From assembly GCF_013523055.1 (NCBI RefSeq), contig NZ_JAAMQM010000008.1:62001-126000 (forward strand): DNA of 64,000 bases, read 5' to 3'. This stretch comes from Pseudomonas capeferrum (GTDB lineage Bacteria; Pseudomonadota; Gammaproteobacteria; Pseudomonadales; Pseudomonadaceae). The position numbers and the translations under genes were made by a program. Shown one piece after another: positions 47,783 through 58,083 of the stretch. Each line of letters opens with the position of its first letter. The stretch's first letter is position 1. A model generated the notes under the pieces. That model made no database searches. It saw nothing but the letters and a program-made list of their open reading frames with translations, and had not been told where the DNA came from.

Positions 47783-48654
47783 TTCTGCTCACCTGCCAGC
47801 GCCGCCAGGTATTGCCCGTAGCCGGTCTTGCCAAACAGTTTCGCGCGATCCAATAGCTGTGCCTTGTCGATCCAGCCCTGCTCGTAGGCGATCTCCTCCA
47901 GACAGGCCACCTTGAGGCCCTGGCGATGTTCGATGGTCTGCACGTACTGGGACGCTTCGAGCAGGCTGTCGTGGGTGCCGGTGTCGAGCCAGGCGAAGCC
48001 GCGACCGAAGCGCTCGACACGCAGGTCGCCGCGTTGCAGGTAGGCATTGTTGACGTCGGTGATCTCAAGCTCGCCACGCGGCGAGGGCTTGACGTTCCTG
48101 GCGATCTTCACCACGTCGTTGTCGTAGAAATACAGCCCCGTTACCGCATAGCTGGACTTGGGAGTCTGGGGTTTCTCCTCGATCGACAGGGCGCGGCCTT
48201 CGGGATCGTATTCGACGACACCGAAACGCTCCGGGTCCTTGACCCAGTAGCCGAACACGGTCGCCCCGGCGGCATGCCCGACCGCGCGCAGCAGCTGTTC
48301 GCTGAAACCCTGGCCATGGAAGATGTTGTCGCCCAGGATCAGGCAGACCGCATCGTCACCGATGAACGATTCGCCGATCAGGAAGGCCTGGGCCAAGCCA
48401 TCGGGCGTGGGTTGTTCGGCATAGCTGAACCGCACGCCGAACTGGCTGCCGTCGCCCAGCAACTGCCGGTACTGGGGCAGATCCTGCGGCGTGGAGATGA
48501 TCAGGATTTCCTGGATACCGGCGAGCATCAGGACCGAGATCGGGTAGTAGATCATCGGCTTGTCGTAGATCGGCAACAGCTGCTTCGAGACCCCAAGGGT
48601 GATGGGATGCAGGCGCGTCCCCGAGCCGCCTGCCAGGACGATACCCTTGGTCAT
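47779..48654 (-). CDS. rmlA: Glucose-1-phosphate thymidylyltransferase
   Basis: 291 aa. The nucleotidyltransferase signature [21 protein letters not shown] (split across the loop) and LGDNIFHG are present. It makes dTDP-glucose from dTTP and glucose-1-phosphate. ATG 48654 overlaps the rmlB stop by 4 nt; an upstream in-frame start lies inside rmlB. Confidence 0.94.
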   Translation of the reverse strand: MTKGIVLAGGSGTRLHPITLGVSKQLLPIYDKPMIYYPISVLMLAGIQEILIISTPQDLPQYRQLLGDGSQFGVRFSYAEQPTPDGLAQAFLIGESFIGDDAVCLILGDNIFHGQGFSEQLLRAVGHAAGATVFGYWVKDPERFGVVEYDPEGRALSIEEKPQTPKSSYAVTGLYFYDNDVVKIARNVKPSPRGELEITDVNNAYLQRGDLRVERFGRGFAWLDTGTHDSLLEASQYVQTIEHRQGLKVACLEEIAYEQGWIDKAQLLDRAKLFGKTGYGQYLAALAGEQK

Positions 48655-49733
48655 GCGATGAGATCCTTGTGGTCGCTGTTGCCCAGGCGTTCGCGCTGAT
48701 AGCTGCCATCCTGTACATGGCGGCACCATTCAAGGTTGTCCAGATACCATTGCACGGTCTTGCGCAGGCCGCTCTGGAAAGTTTCCCGCGGGACCCAGCC
48801 GAGTTCGCGCTCGATCTTGCCCGCGTCGATGGCATAGCGCAGGTCATGACCCGGACGGTCCTTGACGAAGGTGATCAGGTCGGCGTAATTCTCTACGCCG
48901 ACCGGACGCTGCGGCGCCAGCTCTTCGAGCAGCGCGCAGATGCCGCGCACCACGTCGATGTTCTTCTGCTCGTTGTGGCCGCCGATGTTGTAGGTCTCGC
49001 CCACCACGCCCTCGCTCACGACCTTGAACAGGGCCCGTGCGTGATCCTCGACATACAGCCAGTCGCGCACCTGCAGGCCATCGCCGTAGACCGGCAGCGG
49101 CTTGCCGTCGAGCGCATTGAGGATGACCAGCGGAATGAGCTTCTCCGGGAAGTGGAATGGCCCGTAGTTGTTCGAGCAGTTGGTGATCAGGACCGGCAGG
49201 CCATAGGTGCGCTGCCAGGCGCGTACCAGGTGGTCGGAAGCGGCCTTGCTCGCCGAGTACGGCGAGCTGGGGGCATAGGGCGTGGTTTCGGTGAACAGGT
49301 CATCGACGCCGTGCAGGTCGCCATAGACCTCGTCCGTGGAAATGTGGTGGAAGCGGAACGCGGCACGCCGCTCATCAGGCAGCTTCGACCAGTATTCGCG
49401 GGTCGCTTCGAGCAGGCTGTAGGTGCCGACGATATTGGTCTGGATGAACGCGGAAGGTCCGTCGATCGATCGATCCACATGCGACTCCGCTGCCAGGTGC
49501 ATGATGGCGTCAGGCTGGAAGCGCTCAAGGACGCCCTGGACGGTGGCTTGGTCGGCGATATCGGCCTGCACGAATTCATAACGGGTGTTGCTGGCGATGC
49601 TGTTCAACGATTCGAGATTGCCCGCATAGGTCAATTTGTCGAGGTTGAGCACGTCGTGGGAGGTGTCGTTGATCAGGTGACGCACCAGCGCCGATCCGAT
49701 GAAGCCTGCGCCACCGGTAATAAGAATTCGCAT
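48651..49733 (-). CDS. rmlB: dTDP-glucose 4,6-dehydratase
   Basis: 360 aa. The N-terminal [14 protein letters not shown] binds NAD. The active-site STDEVYGDL and [12 protein letters not shown] (Tyr-x3-Lys) segments are present. It makes dTDP-4-keto-6-deoxyglucose. First gene of rmlB-rmlA-rmlD. Start 49733 is chosen from the family N terminus (MRILITGG); MARHMRI at 49745 is an alternative. Confidence 0.93.
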   Translation of the reverse strand: MRILITGGAGFIGSALVRHLINDTSHDVLNLDKLTYAGNLESLNSIASNTRYEFVQADIADQATVQGVLERFQPDAIMHLAAESHVDRSIDGPSAFIQTNIVGTYSLLEATREYWSKLPDERRAAFRFHHISTDEVYGDLHGVDDLFTETTPYAPSSPYSASKAASDHLVRAWQRTYGLPVLITNCSNNYGPFHFPEKLIPLVILNALDGKPLPVYGDGLQVRDWLYVEDHARALFKVVSEGVVGETYNIGGHNEQKNIDVVRGICALLEELAPQRPVGVENYADLITFVKDRPGHDLRYAIDAGKIERELGWVPRETFQSGLRKTVQWYLDNLEWCRHVQDGSYQRERLGNSDHKDLIA

Positions 49734-49935
49734 GTGTCGTGCCATCCCTTCTTGAAGCTGTAGATGTGCCAAAACAAGATAGGTTGTCGGTCGCCCGCGG
49801 ATTATGCAAGCGAATAGCACAAAGCCGCCTGTCGGGACGTTTTGAAATGTCCGCTGTGCTCCCCAGCAGGGCTGCACTTGCCAATCGGCGGGCAAAGTGG
49901 CGATATGGACAGCAAAAAAACCAAGGTTGCTTTCG

Positions 49936-52845
49936 ATGCCTATCACTACTCTGATCATGCGGTCCGGCCAAGCGTCTCCCAACCTTCACGAAAGCCAGCT
50001 CCAGGCGTTGTTGCAGACACATTACGGCCTGTCCGGGAGCGTGCGAGCGCTGGGCAGCCAGCAGGACCAGAACGTGCGCGTGGACAGCGAGCAGGGGCGT
50101 TTCGTGCTCAAGATCTGTCATGGCGGCTACGCCGAGACGGAACTTCAGGCACAGCATGCAGCCCTGGCGTATCTGGGCGCGCGGGGCGTGCCGGTCCCTG
50201 GTGTGCGAACCGCGTCGTCCGGCGAGTCGTTGCTGTCGCTGGAGATCGACGGCCAACCGCTGCGCATGCGTCTGCTCGATTACCTCGACGGCCAGCCCTT
50301 GACCCGGCTCAAGTACCTGTCGCCACGACTGGCCGCCGAACTGGGCGCGCTGTGCGGCCAGGTGGACAAGGCGCTCGCGGATTTCGACCATCCAGGGCTG
50401 GAGCGCACCCTGCAATGGGACCCGCGACATGCCCAAGTCCTGATCGAGCATCTCTTGCCAGTCTTGAAGGATGACGCCCGGCGCACTCAGGTCGCGCAGG
50501 CAAGCCAATGGGCCGCGAAGCGTTTGCAGCCCTTGATCGAGCAGCTGCCGGTCCAGGCGGTTCATCTGGATATCACCGACGACAATACCGTCTGGGCGCG
50601 GGATGCCCAGCGGCAGTGGCAACTGGCGGGGGTCATCGACTTTGGCGACCTGCTGCGTACCTGGCGTATCGCCGAGCTTTCGGTAACCTGTGCGGCGCTA
50701 CTGCACCACTGCGACGGCGACGCGCTGCGCATCCTGCCTGCCGTGCGCGCCTATCACGCCGCCAACCCGCTGCAAGAAGCCGAACTGCTCGCACTATGGC
50801 CCTTGGTGGTGATGCGGGCCGGGGTGTTGGTGCTGAGCAGCGAAAGCCAGCTTGCCGTCGATCCGAGTAACCAGTACATCCGCGACAACCTGGCTCATGA
50901 GTGGGCTATCTTCAGGTTGGCCTCGGGTGTGTCCGGGGCCTTGATGGAAGCCGCCATCCTGCAAGCTGGTGGCCACGATCTCGCGCCGCTGGATTTAGGT
51001 TCCAGCGTGCCATTGCTACCGGCGCTTGCCGGCCAGGCGGTCAGCCAGGTAGACCTGGGCGTGCTTAGTCGTCATTGCGACGCGGGCAACTGGCAGCAGC
51101 CTGGGTTCGATCGGCGCTTGCTGGCCGAGCAGGCAGTCGCCACGGGGTCGGCCTGTGCCCTTTACGGTCAATACCGGCTGTCCCGCACCCACATCGACAA
51201 GCCCGAGGAGCCCGCCACTTGTGCGCTCGGGGTTGAATTGCACGTGCCCGTCGGTCTCCTGGCGCAGGCGCCCGCGGCGGGGACCTGGCTCGCTATGACT
51301 GAAAACGAAGGTTGCCTGCGATGTTCCGGCTGGACGCTGTGGCTGAAGGGGATTACGGCTGTCGCGCAATCGGGGCAACACGTGGCGCAAGGGCAGGCGC
51401 TGGGCAGGACACTCGGCACGATGACCGTGCAGCTGTGCCGCGACGACCACCTGCGGCCACCGTTCTTTGCCACGCCCTCACAGGCCGCTGCCTGGCTTGC
51501 CCTGTGTCCGTCACCCCAGCCGCTGCTGGGCTTTGCCTGCGACGCCGAGCAGTCGGTCGATCCGCAAGCATTGCTGGCACGGCGCGAGGCCAGCTTCGCC
51601 CGGTCGCAGAAGCACTATTACCAGCAGCCCCCACATATCGAACGTGGCTGGCGCAACTACCTTATCGACATGCAGGGCCGGTCGTATCTGGACATGCTCA
51701 ACAATGTCGCCGTGCTTGGTCATGGCCATCCGCGAATGGCGGCCGAGGCCGCGCGCCAATGGTCGTTGGTCAATACCAATTCACGCTTCCACTACGCGGC
51801 CATCGCCGAGTTCTCCGAGCGCCTGTTGGCCCTTGCACCGCAGGGCATGGATCGGGTGTTTCTGGTCAACAGCGGCACCGAGGCGAACGACCTGGCCATC
51901 CGCCTGGCCTGGGCCTACAGCGGCGGGCGTGACTTGCTGAGCATCCTCGAGGCCTACCACGGCTGGTCCGTGGCAACCGACGCCATCTCCACCTCCATCG
52001 CCGATAACCCACAGGCCTTGGAAACCCGCCCGGACTGGGTGCATCCGGTGATGGCGCCCAATACCTTCCGTGGTCGTTATCGCGGCCCGGACAGCGCGGG
52101 CGACTACCTGCGCGATGTCGACGCCAAGCTTGCCGACCTCGACGCTCGCGGCCGTCAGCTGGCGGGGTTCATCTGCGAGCCGGTGTATGGCAATGCCGGC
52201 GGCATCGCCCTGCCACCTGGCTACCTGCATGAGGCGTATGCCAAGGTCAGGGCGCGCGGGGGCGTATGCATCGCCGATGAGGTGCAGGTCGGCTATGGCC
52301 GTCTCGGCGAATACTTCTGGGGCTTCGAGGAACAGGGCGTGGTGCCGGACATCATCACCATGGCCAAGGGCATGGGCAACGGCCAGCCCTTGGGCGCGGT
52401 GATCACCCGCCAAGACATCGCCGAGGCACTGGAGCGCGAGGGGTATTTCTTCTCTTCCGCGGGCGGCAGCCCCGTGAGTTGCCGCATCGGCATGGCGGTG
52501 CTCGATGTGATGCACGAAGAAGGACTGTGGCGGAACACTCGCGAGGTAGGCAGCTATTTCAAGGCGCGCTTGCAAGCGCTTGTCGATAAACATCCGCTTG
52601 CCGGCGCGGCACATGGCTCCGGGTTCTACCTCGGGCTCGAACTGGTGCGCGACCGTGAGACTCTCGAGCCGGCCACTGAAGAAACCATGGTCCTGTGCGA
52701 CCGTCTGCGCGACCTGGGCATTTTCATGCAGCCCACGGGCGATCACCTGAACATTCTCAAGATCAAGCCGCCGATGTGCACTACCCGCGCCAGCGTGGAT
52801 TACTTTGTCGAAAGTGTGGACAGGGTTCTGTCCGAAGGTCTGTAG
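49936..52845 (+). CDS. Fusion of an APH-like kinase, a degenerate M23 domain and a class III aminotransferase
   Basis: About 970 aa. Residues about 15-330 are an aminoglycoside-phosphotransferase/choline-kinase fold, with the Brenner motif VHLDITDDN (about 211) and GVIDFGD (about 235). Residues about 425-530 resemble a peptidase M23 barrel, but the zinc His and Asp are replaced (CALGVEL). Residues about 545-970 are a class III PLP aminotransferase, with [20 protein letters not shown] and the PLP lysine about K811 in MAKGMGNG. In mammals a related kinase and PLP phospho-lyase act in series on 5-hydroxylysine, and a related lyase acts on phosphoethanolamine. A phosphorylate-then-eliminate pathway on an amino alcohol is therefore a fair guess. 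The start is uncertain. Confidence 0.88.
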   Translation: MPITTLIMRSGQASPNLHESQLQALLQTHYGLSGSVRALGSQQDQNVRVDSEQGRFVLKICHGGYAETELQAQHAALAYLGARGVPVPGVRTASSGESLLSLEIDGQPLRMRLLDYLDGQPLTRLKYLSPRLAAELGALCGQVDKALADFDHPGLERTLQWDPRHAQVLIEHLLPVLKDDARRTQVAQASQWAAKRLQPLIEQLPVQAVHLDITDDNTVWARDAQRQWQLAGVIDFGDLLRTWRIAELSVTCAALLHHCDGDALRILPAVRAYHAANPLQEAELLALWPLVVMRAGVLVLSSESQLAVDPSNQYIRDNLAHEWAIFRLASGVSGALMEAAILQAGGHDLAPLDLGSSVPLLPALAGQAVSQVDLGVLSRHCDAGNWQQPGFDRRLLAEQAVATGSACALYGQYRLSRTHIDKPEEPATCALGVELHVPVGLLAQAPAAGTWLAMTENEGCLRCSGWTLWLKGITAVAQSGQHVAQGQALGRTLGTMTVQLCRDDHLRPPFFATPSQAAAWLALCPSPQPLLGFACDAEQSVDPQALLARREASFARSQKHYYQQPPHIERGWRNYLIDMQGRSYLDMLNNVAVLGHGHPRMAAEAARQWSLVNTNSRFHYAAIAEFSERLLALAPQGMDRVFLVNSGTEANDLAIRLAWAYSGGRDLLSILEAYHGWSVATDAISTSIADNPQALETRPDWVHPVMAPNTFRGRYRGPDSAGDYLRDVDAKLADLDARGRQLAGFICEPVYGNAGGIALPPGYLHEAYAKVRARGGVCIADEVQVGYGRLGEYFWGFEEQGVVPDIITMAKGMGNGQPLGAVITRQDIAEALEREGYFFSSAGGSPVSCRIGMAVLDVMHEEGLWRNTREVGSYFKARLQALVDKHPLAGAAHGSGFYLGLELVRDRETLEPATEETMVLCDRLRDLGIFMQPTGDHLNILKIKPPMCTTRASVDYFVESVDRVLSEGL

Positions 52846-53181
52846 CAGAGCGATTCAGTACTTATTGAGCCGATTCTTATCGGCTCAATAAGTGTTTTTT
52901 CTTCAAATTATTTTTATGTGACGCTTTAAAAGCAGATATTTATCGGCTATAAAGCGGCATGTACCATGGTGACCAGGACGCCCGTACGAGAGTCGAGGCA
53001 TTCGATAAGACCGAGCATGCCTGCTGGTGCATACTTTTCGACCTGACAGCTGGAGCAGACCCGTGTCCGAGGCGCCCGGTGATCACCGTCGTAATTCCAA
53101 GGCCGCTGAAGACCTGGATGGCTTACTGAACGATCAATGGACCGGCGCAGGCCTGCGCCGGACCCCCGCAGAGGTTGACCG
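52846..53181. other. Intergenic region before aguA
   Basis: 336 nt: a strong terminator, then AT-rich DNA to about 52950, then GC-rich leader DNA. A 20-bp perfect palindrome CCGGCGCAGGCCTGCGCCGG lies at 53142-53161, about 20 nt before aguA. No gene seen. Confidence 0.55.
52860..52900 (+). terminator. Rho-independent terminator of the fusion gene
   Basis: ACTTATTGAGCCGAT-tctt-ATCGGCTCAATAAGT, a perfect 15-bp stem followed by GTTTTTT, 15 nt after the stop codon. Confidence 0.9.
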
Positions 53182-54288
53182 ATGAAAACCCTCACTACGA
53201 CCCCACGCGCCGATGGCTTCCATATGCCCGCCGAATGGGCGCCGCAATCCCAGGTCTGGATGGTCTGGCCCGAGCGTCCGGATAACTGGCGTCTTGGCGG
53301 CAAGCCGGCGCAAGCCGCGCACGTGACCTTGGCCAAGGCTATCGCTCGTTTCGAGCCAGTCACCGTGGCTGTCTCAGCCGCCCAATACGAAAATGCCCGC
53401 AGTCGCCTGGACCTGCCTAATATCCGCGTCGTCGAAATGAGCAGTGACGATGCTTGGGTACGGGATACGGGCCCGACGTTCGTGATCAATGACGACGGTG
53501 AAGTGCGTGGCGTCGACTGGGCGTTCAACGCCTGGGGCGGCTTCGATGGCGGCCTCTATGCACCCTGGAACCGCGATGAAGCGGTGGCGAGCAAGATCCT
53601 CGAAATGGAACGCTGCCAGCGCTACCAGACCGAAGGTTTCGTGCTCGAGGGCGGCTCCATCCATGTGGATGGCGAGGGCACGCTGATCACCACCGAAGAG
53701 TGCCTGCTCAATCGCAACCGCAACCCGCATTTGGATCGTCAGCAGATCGAGGACATTCTTCGCGATTCGCTCGCGGTGGAACGGATCATCTGGCTGCCCG
53801 ATGGCCTGTACAACGACGAGACCGATGGCCACGTCGACAACTTCTGCTGTTACGTAAGGCCGGGCGAAGTATTGTTGGCCTGGACCGATGATCCACAGGA
53901 CCCCAACTACTCGCGTTGCCATGCCGCACTGGAAGTGCTGCAGAACAACCGGGATGCCAAGGGCCGTGAATTCATCGTGCACAAGATGCCGATCCCAGGG
54001 CCGTTGTATGCTACCGAAGAGGAGTGTGCAGGCGTTGATCAGGTGGCTGGCAGCCAGGAGCGTAATCCGTCGGTGCGACTGGCCGGGTCCTACGTCAACT
54101 TCCTCATCGTCAACGGCGGCATCATCGCGCCCAGCTTCGATGATCCCGCAGACGAGCCGGCCAGAGCGATCCTCGCCGAGATTTTCCCGGACCATGAAGT
54201 CATGATGATTCCGGGCCGTGAACTGTTGTTGGGCGGTGGCAATATCCATTGCCTGACCCAGCAGCAGCCGGCGCCGGTTCAGCGCTGA
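53182..54288 (+). CDS. aguA: Agmatine deiminase
   Basis: 368 aa, the same length as P. aeruginosa AguA. It converts agmatine to N-carbamoylputrescine and ammonia. The catalytic cysteine is C357 in [23 protein letters not shown] and [11 protein letters not shown] hold the substrate-binding residues. GAGGTTGACCG precedes the ATG. No aguB is adjacent in the window. Confidence 0.95.
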   Translation: MKTLTTTPRADGFHMPAEWAPQSQVWMVWPERPDNWRLGGKPAQAAHVTLAKAIARFEPVTVAVSAAQYENARSRLDLPNIRVVEMSSDDAWVRDTGPTFVINDDGEVRGVDWAFNAWGGFDGGLYAPWNRDEAVASKILEMERCQRYQTEGFVLEGGSIHVDGEGTLITTEECLLNRNRNPHLDRQQIEDILRDSLAVERIIWLPDGLYNDETDGHVDNFCCYVRPGEVLLAWTDDPQDPNYSRCHAALEVLQNNRDAKGREFIVHKMPIPGPLYATEEECAGVDQVAGSQERNPSVRLAGSYVNFLIVNGGIIAPSFDDPADEPARAILAEIFPDHEVMMIPGRELLLGGGNIHCLTQQQPAPVQR

Positions 54289-54728
54289 CATTAGTTCTGT
54301 ACAAAAAAGGCCTGTCTTTTGACAGGCCTTTTTGCTGGGCCATCCCCGGCCAATGATTACTCGTTTCTACACGTCGTCCTGCCATAGATGATTCTGACGA
54401 CCATTATCGACATGACTGACAACTTATTCAGAGAAGACAGATTGCACCATCGTCTCGCCTATCTCCATGAAAATGCACTAGGACGGGACTATTTTTTAGT
54501 TATAACGGCCTGCTTTTCACGATTTTTTGACATCTTCGCGCAGAGGCGGATAGGATTCTCGCCAACGCCTGCAGGCCATCCATTGGTCATGCCGCTGGAC
54601 AAGGCTTGCCATCCGCTCTACGGCAAGCTTTTCAGTTCGGATCCGCGAAGCGTCGAACCTACGTAGGGGCGTTGGTTCCTGGCGTTTGATTACGCAGAGC
54701 GTCTTGATTTGATAATAAGGAAAACAAC
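54289..54728. other. Intergenic region between aguA and the second porin
   Basis: 440 nt: the aguA terminator, then DNA with no convincing gene. A 92-codon open frame (54388-54666) lacks a ribosome site and any family likeness and was not called. Confidence 0.5.
54304..54333 (+). terminator. Rho-independent terminator of aguA
   Basis: AAAAAGGCCTGTC-tttt-GACAGGCCTTTTT, 13-bp stem with A and T runs, 15 nt after the stop. Confidence 0.9.
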
Positions 54729-56018
54729 ATGTTGAAAGCCAGAATCAGCCTGGTCGCATTGGCACTGATCGCCGCGACCCAGGCACAAGCCAACGAACAG
54801 GCCGCAAGCAAGGGCTTCGTCGAAGACAGCAGCATGAAACTGCTGCTGCGCAACGCTTACATCAACCGTGACAAGAAGCACGGCACCAACGACCAGATCG
54901 AGTGGGGCCAGGGCTTCATCGCCAACTTCTCCTCGGGCTTCACCCAAGGTACCGTAGGCGTGGGCGTTGATGTCTTCGGCCTGTACGCTATCCGTCTGGA
55001 CGGCGGCAAGGGTCATAACGGTGGCGGCGGCGTCGACTTCTTCCAGCCAAGCGATACCGCTCCGGCCAACTCGCCGCACAACCTGGCCCGCGGCGGCGCG
55101 GCAGTGAAATTCCGCATCTCCAACACCGTGCTCAAGTACGGTGACCAGATGCCATCGCTGCCGGTCCTGCAGCACGACGACGCTCGCCTGTTGCCAGAAA
55201 GCTTCACCGGCACCCTGATCACCTCCAACGAGATCGAGGGCCTGGAGCTGAACGCGGGTCGTTTCACCCAGGAAGCGCGCAAGAGCGCCGAGGGTCGCGA
55301 CAGTGGTGGCCTGAAGTCGATCAACGTCTTAGGCGGCCGCTACAAGTTCACCGACAACCTGACCGCCTCGCTGTACACCTCCGATGTCGAGGACGTGCTG
55401 AAGAAGCATTACCTGGGCGTGAACTATGTTCACCCGATCGCCGACGACCAGTCGCTGACCCTGGACTTCAACGGCTACAAGACCGACATCGACAGCAAGT
55501 TCGAGCGCGAAGCTGGCCTGACCGGCGACTCCAACACCATCTGGAGCCTGGCAGCCACCTACACCCTGGGCGCGCACTCGTTCACCATCGCCCACCAGCG
55601 CAGCACGGGCGACACTGGTTACAACTACGGTTGGTACCAGAACCGTGGCGGCGTGGGTGACGGTGGTTCGACCATCTTCCTGGCCAACTCCTACTGGTCC
55701 GACTTCAACGCTGAAGACGAGCGCTCGTGGCAGATCGGCTACGGCCTGGACTTCGGCGCCTACGGCGTGCCTGGTCTGACCTACAACGTGGCCTACGTGC
55801 GTGGTGACAACATCAACACCCACGGCTTCGGCGAAGGCAAAGAGCGCGAAGTGTTCAACCAGGTCCGCTACGTGGTCCAGGAAGGCCCGGCCAAGGACCT
55901 GTCCGTCAAGCTGCGCAGCTCCATCCTGCGTACTTCGGACAGCGTGCGCCAGAACGAATACAACGACGACGGCAACGAAGTCCGCGTATTCGTGGAGTAT
56001 CCGATCAGCATCTTCTGA
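54729..56018 (+). CDS. OprD-family outer membrane porin
   Basis: 429 aa. The signal peptide (about 1-22, ending ATQAQA) is followed by GFVEDSSMKLLLRNAYINRD, the OprD-type mature start. Repeated beta-strands end in VRVFVEYPISIF. It is about one-third identical in pattern to the porin at 15581. The substrate is unknown; nearness to agmatine deiminase raises the possibility of a basic amino acid or polyamine. AAGGAAAACAAC precedes the ATG. Confidence 0.9.
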   Translation: MLKARISLVALALIAATQAQANEQAASKGFVEDSSMKLLLRNAYINRDKKHGTNDQIEWGQGFIANFSSGFTQGTVGVGVDVFGLYAIRLDGGKGHNGGGGVDFFQPSDTAPANSPHNLARGGAAVKFRISNTVLKYGDQMPSLPVLQHDDARLLPESFTGTLITSNEIEGLELNAGRFTQEARKSAEGRDSGGLKSINVLGGRYKFTDNLTASLYTSDVEDVLKKHYLGVNYVHPIADDQSLTLDFNGYKTDIDSKFEREAGLTGDSNTIWSLAATYTLGAHSFTIAHQRSTGDTGYNYGWYQNRGGVGDGGSTIFLANSYWSDFNAEDERSWQIGYGLDFGAYGVPGLTYNVAYVRGDNINTHGFGEGKEREVFNQVRYVVQEGPAKDLSVKLRSSILRTSDSVRQNEYNDDGNEVRVFVEYPISIF

Positions 56019-56035
56019 TCCTGATGCGGTGCCAA

Positions 56036-56067
56036 CAGCCCCGGCTTATGCCGGGGCTGTTTCGTTT
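56036..56067 (+). terminator. Rho-independent terminator of the porin gene
   Basis: CAGCCCCGGC-ttat-GCCGGGGCTG followed by TTTCGTTT. Confidence 0.85.
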
Positions 56068-56336
56068 CCGCCCGCGAAATGGCTGGTAGTGGGCTCTTGA
56101 TAGGCTGGGATGCATGGGAATTCTTCTACAGATTCCATTCATACCTTGAGAACTGGGTACACACCGATTTTCCTGGCTTGCCGGGACGCCTGTGATCGAG
56201 TCCGAGGGACTCGCCTGGCAATGCATACCGCCAAATCGTTAGTGGTGGAAAAACCGCCTAGCGCTTAATGCTGGTCAGTTAAGGAAAAGCCATCAAATTT
56301 CGTTGGCTGGCGTTCTTGTTTAGCTTCCACATTCTT

Positions 56337-56440
56337 CAGTGACACTGCTGGCCTATCGCGGGACAAGCCCGCTCGCCACAGGGAACACCACGCACCGGTG
56401 GCGAGCGGGCTTGTCCCGCGATAGGCCAGCAATGTCACTG
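56337..56440. repeat. Long REP-type inverted repeat
   Basis: Arms of 43 bp (56337-56379 and 56398-56440) differ at one position and are separated by 18 nt. The core CGCGGGACAAGCCCGCTCGCCAC is of the Pseudomonas REP type. It could form a large cruciform or RNA hairpin. Confidence 0.85.
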
Positions 56441-56550
56441 GAAATTCCAGAAGCCGAAGGCTAAGCGCCAGCACGTGAAACGACTGCTTTCCCTCAGCTG
56501 GCTAGCATTACTTAGAGCGCCCCATCCTTATGCTGCCTTGTCACCTACGC

Positions 56551-57678
56551 TCAATCCTCCGCTATCTCATACCTTGTACTCCGTCCACCTCCAGGAAGAC
56601 GCCGCAATAGTCCCTTGTCCAACAGATCCGCCAGATGCCTGGTAGCGGTCGCCTTGCTCACCTTCGCGACAGCCTGATACTGAGTGGCACTGATCCCACC
56701 CTCGAAACCCTTAGGCCCACCATCGAGCAACCGATTGATAACCTTCAACTGCTCCGCAGACAACGGTTTCGAACGATGTGTCTGCCAAAATCGGGTTTTC
56801 ATCAACACCTGGTCGATTTCCACCATCGCCTGATTCAACGCCGCCAGTAGGGTTTCCAAGAACCATACAAGCCATTCCGTGACATCCAGCATACCTTTCT
56901 GAGTCCGTTCCAGAATCTGGAAATAGCTTTGGCGCTTATCAAGAATACTGGCCGACATCGCATAAAAACGGATCGCCTGGTGTTCGCCCTGGGCGAGTGC
57001 GAGATCGGTCAGTGCACGTGTCAGGCGGCCATTACCGTCATCGAATGGGTGCAATGTGACGAACCAGAGATGAGCAACCCCGGCCCTGATCAGGGGATCC
57101 AGGGTTTTGCTCTCGATGTTGAACCACTCGATGAACAGACTCAGTTCCCGCTCGAGGCCCGTACGTGGCGGAGCTTCGAAATGCACGGTAGGCCTGTCCA
57201 GTCTTCTTGAGACCACCTGCATCGGCTCATCTCCTCGCAGCGCTCCAACGTTGGTGAGAGCAGTCGACAGCGAGTCCTTCTGGCCTGGGAAGAGCAGGTC
57301 ATGCCAGTGCAACAGGCGCTCCAGGGTCAACGGCTGTGAATTATGCCGGGTAGCGTCGACCATCAACTCTGCAAGGCCCTCGCTGCGAGGAGTGTGCCGA
57401 ACGGTGGTGCTTTCAGCCACACCCAGGCGACGCGCCAATGATGATCGTACCGAAGCTGCGTTCAATGCCTCACCTTCGATGGCGGACGAAGTGATGATGT
57501 TTTGAAGCAAAGCATCGAGCATGCTCTGTTGGCTGTGTTCATCGCCAATCGACCCCATTTTTCCCAACAGGCGCCCTTGGTCATGAAGGCATTGACGAAG
57601 AAGGCCATCAAGCTTTTCCGCTTGCCATTTAAAGGCAGGCCATGCTGGCTGTTGCCAGATCCAGTTTGGACTATCCAT
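56551..57678 (-). CDS. Fic-family protein with DUF4172 and winged-helix domains
   Basis: 375 aa. An N-terminal DUF4172-like segment (WIWQQPAWPAFKWQ) precedes a Fic domain with the complete active-site motif HPFDDGNGRLTR (about 207-218), as needed for AMP or other NMP transfer. SSAIEG at about 63-68 fits the N-terminal inhibitory-helix motif, so it is probably an autoinhibited class II Fic. A C-terminal winged helix (TQYQAVAKVSKATATRHLADL) could bind DNA. A set of half-site repeats lies directly upstream of its start, suggesting autoregulation. Confidence 0.9.
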   Translation of the reverse strand: MDSPNWIWQQPAWPAFKWQAEKLDGLLRQCLHDQGRLLGKMGSIGDEHSQQSMLDALLQNIITSSAIEGEALNAASVRSSLARRLGVAESTTVRHTPRSEGLAELMVDATRHNSQPLTLERLLHWHDLLFPGQKDSLSTALTNVGALRGDEPMQVVSRRLDRPTVHFEAPPRTGLERELSLFIEWFNIESKTLDPLIRAGVAHLWFVTLHPFDDGNGRLTRALTDLALAQGEHQAIRFYAMSASILDKRQSYFQILERTQKGMLDVTEWLVWFLETLLAALNQAMVEIDQVLMKTRFWQTHRSKPLSAEQLKVINRLLDGGPKGFEGGISATQYQAVAKVSKATATRHLADLLDKGLLRRLPGGGRSTRYEIAED

Positions 57679-57692
57679 TCACGTCTCTGAAG

Positions 57693-57755
57693 TGAGCCGA
57701 ATACAAACGCTATTCGGCTCATTTTTTGAGCCGAATAGATACTTTAATCGGCTCG
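57693..57755. promoter_or_regulatory. Four-part operator array upstream of the Fic gene
   Basis: Half-sites TGAGCCGAATA (57693-57703), TATTCGGCTCA (57711-57721), TGAGCCGAATA (57727-57737) and TAATCGGCTCG (57745-57755, three mismatches to the rc) alternate in orientation with centres 18, 16 and 18 bp apart. The array begins 15 bp upstream of the Fic start and lies between Fic and the divergent hipB remnant. Confidence 0.75.
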
Positions 57756-57831
57756 GGACAGTTAGCAAGTCAGATCTCGAGCCTCCTACGTCAAATCTGG
57801 TTGATGTAAATCCAGGTCATGTATACGAGAC

Positions 57832-58083
57832 ATGGATCACGCTCTGATCACTCAATGCTTTGGGCAGCAGATCAAAAAAACGGCGCTTGAACCGGGGCCT
57901 TACCCAGGCACAAGTGGCTGCGCTGCGGAGATGACTCGACAAAAAGTCATCGCAATCGAGCAGGGCAATCTCTCCGTGGGAATGGCTTCTTATGCTCGCG
58001 TCCTGGCGGCGTTGGACAGCGAGCTGCAGGTCATCACCGCTGTGATGCCCACACTGGAAGAAGTCCAGGGGATGTTCGAATGA
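57832..58083 (+). pseudogene. hipB: Frameshifted hipB-like antitoxin gene
   Basis: The C-terminal part reads as a good HipB-type XRE helix-turn-helix (MTRQKVIAIEQGNLSVG, then ASYARVLAALDSELQVI). The N-terminal helix reads correctly only in the +1 frame between the A7 run (57874-57880) and about 57930 (KKRRLNRGLTQAQVAAL). Thus two opposite single-base shifts leave the frame open but replace about 17 residues of the DNA-binding domain. It is probably inactive unless these are sequencing errors. It overlaps the hipA remnant by 4 nt. Confidence 0.75.

Larger units (their letters stand above)
56019..56550. other. Intergenic region between the porin and the Fic gene
   Basis: 532 nt with no gene. 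It holds the porin terminator and a 104-bp near-perfect REP-type inverted repeat (56337-56440). Confidence 0.6.

Noticed and set aside
52860..52893. Similarity of the terminator stem (TTGAGCCGAT) to the Fic operator half-site
   Set aside because: The match is only about 9 bp, and the structure with its T-tract is fully explained as a terminator.
53142..53161. 20-bp palindrome before aguA as a repressor operator
   Set aside because: GC-rich, loop-free and close to the ribosome site. It is recorded as seen, but nothing links it to a regulator.
54388..54666. 92-codon open frame between aguA and the porin
   Set aside because: No ribosome site, no recognisable domain, and it fills a normal promoter region.
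57874..57932. Programmed frameshifting at the A7 run in hipB
   Set aside because: Two opposite shifts within about 55 nt would both be needed to restore the protein. Mutation or sequencing error is simpler.
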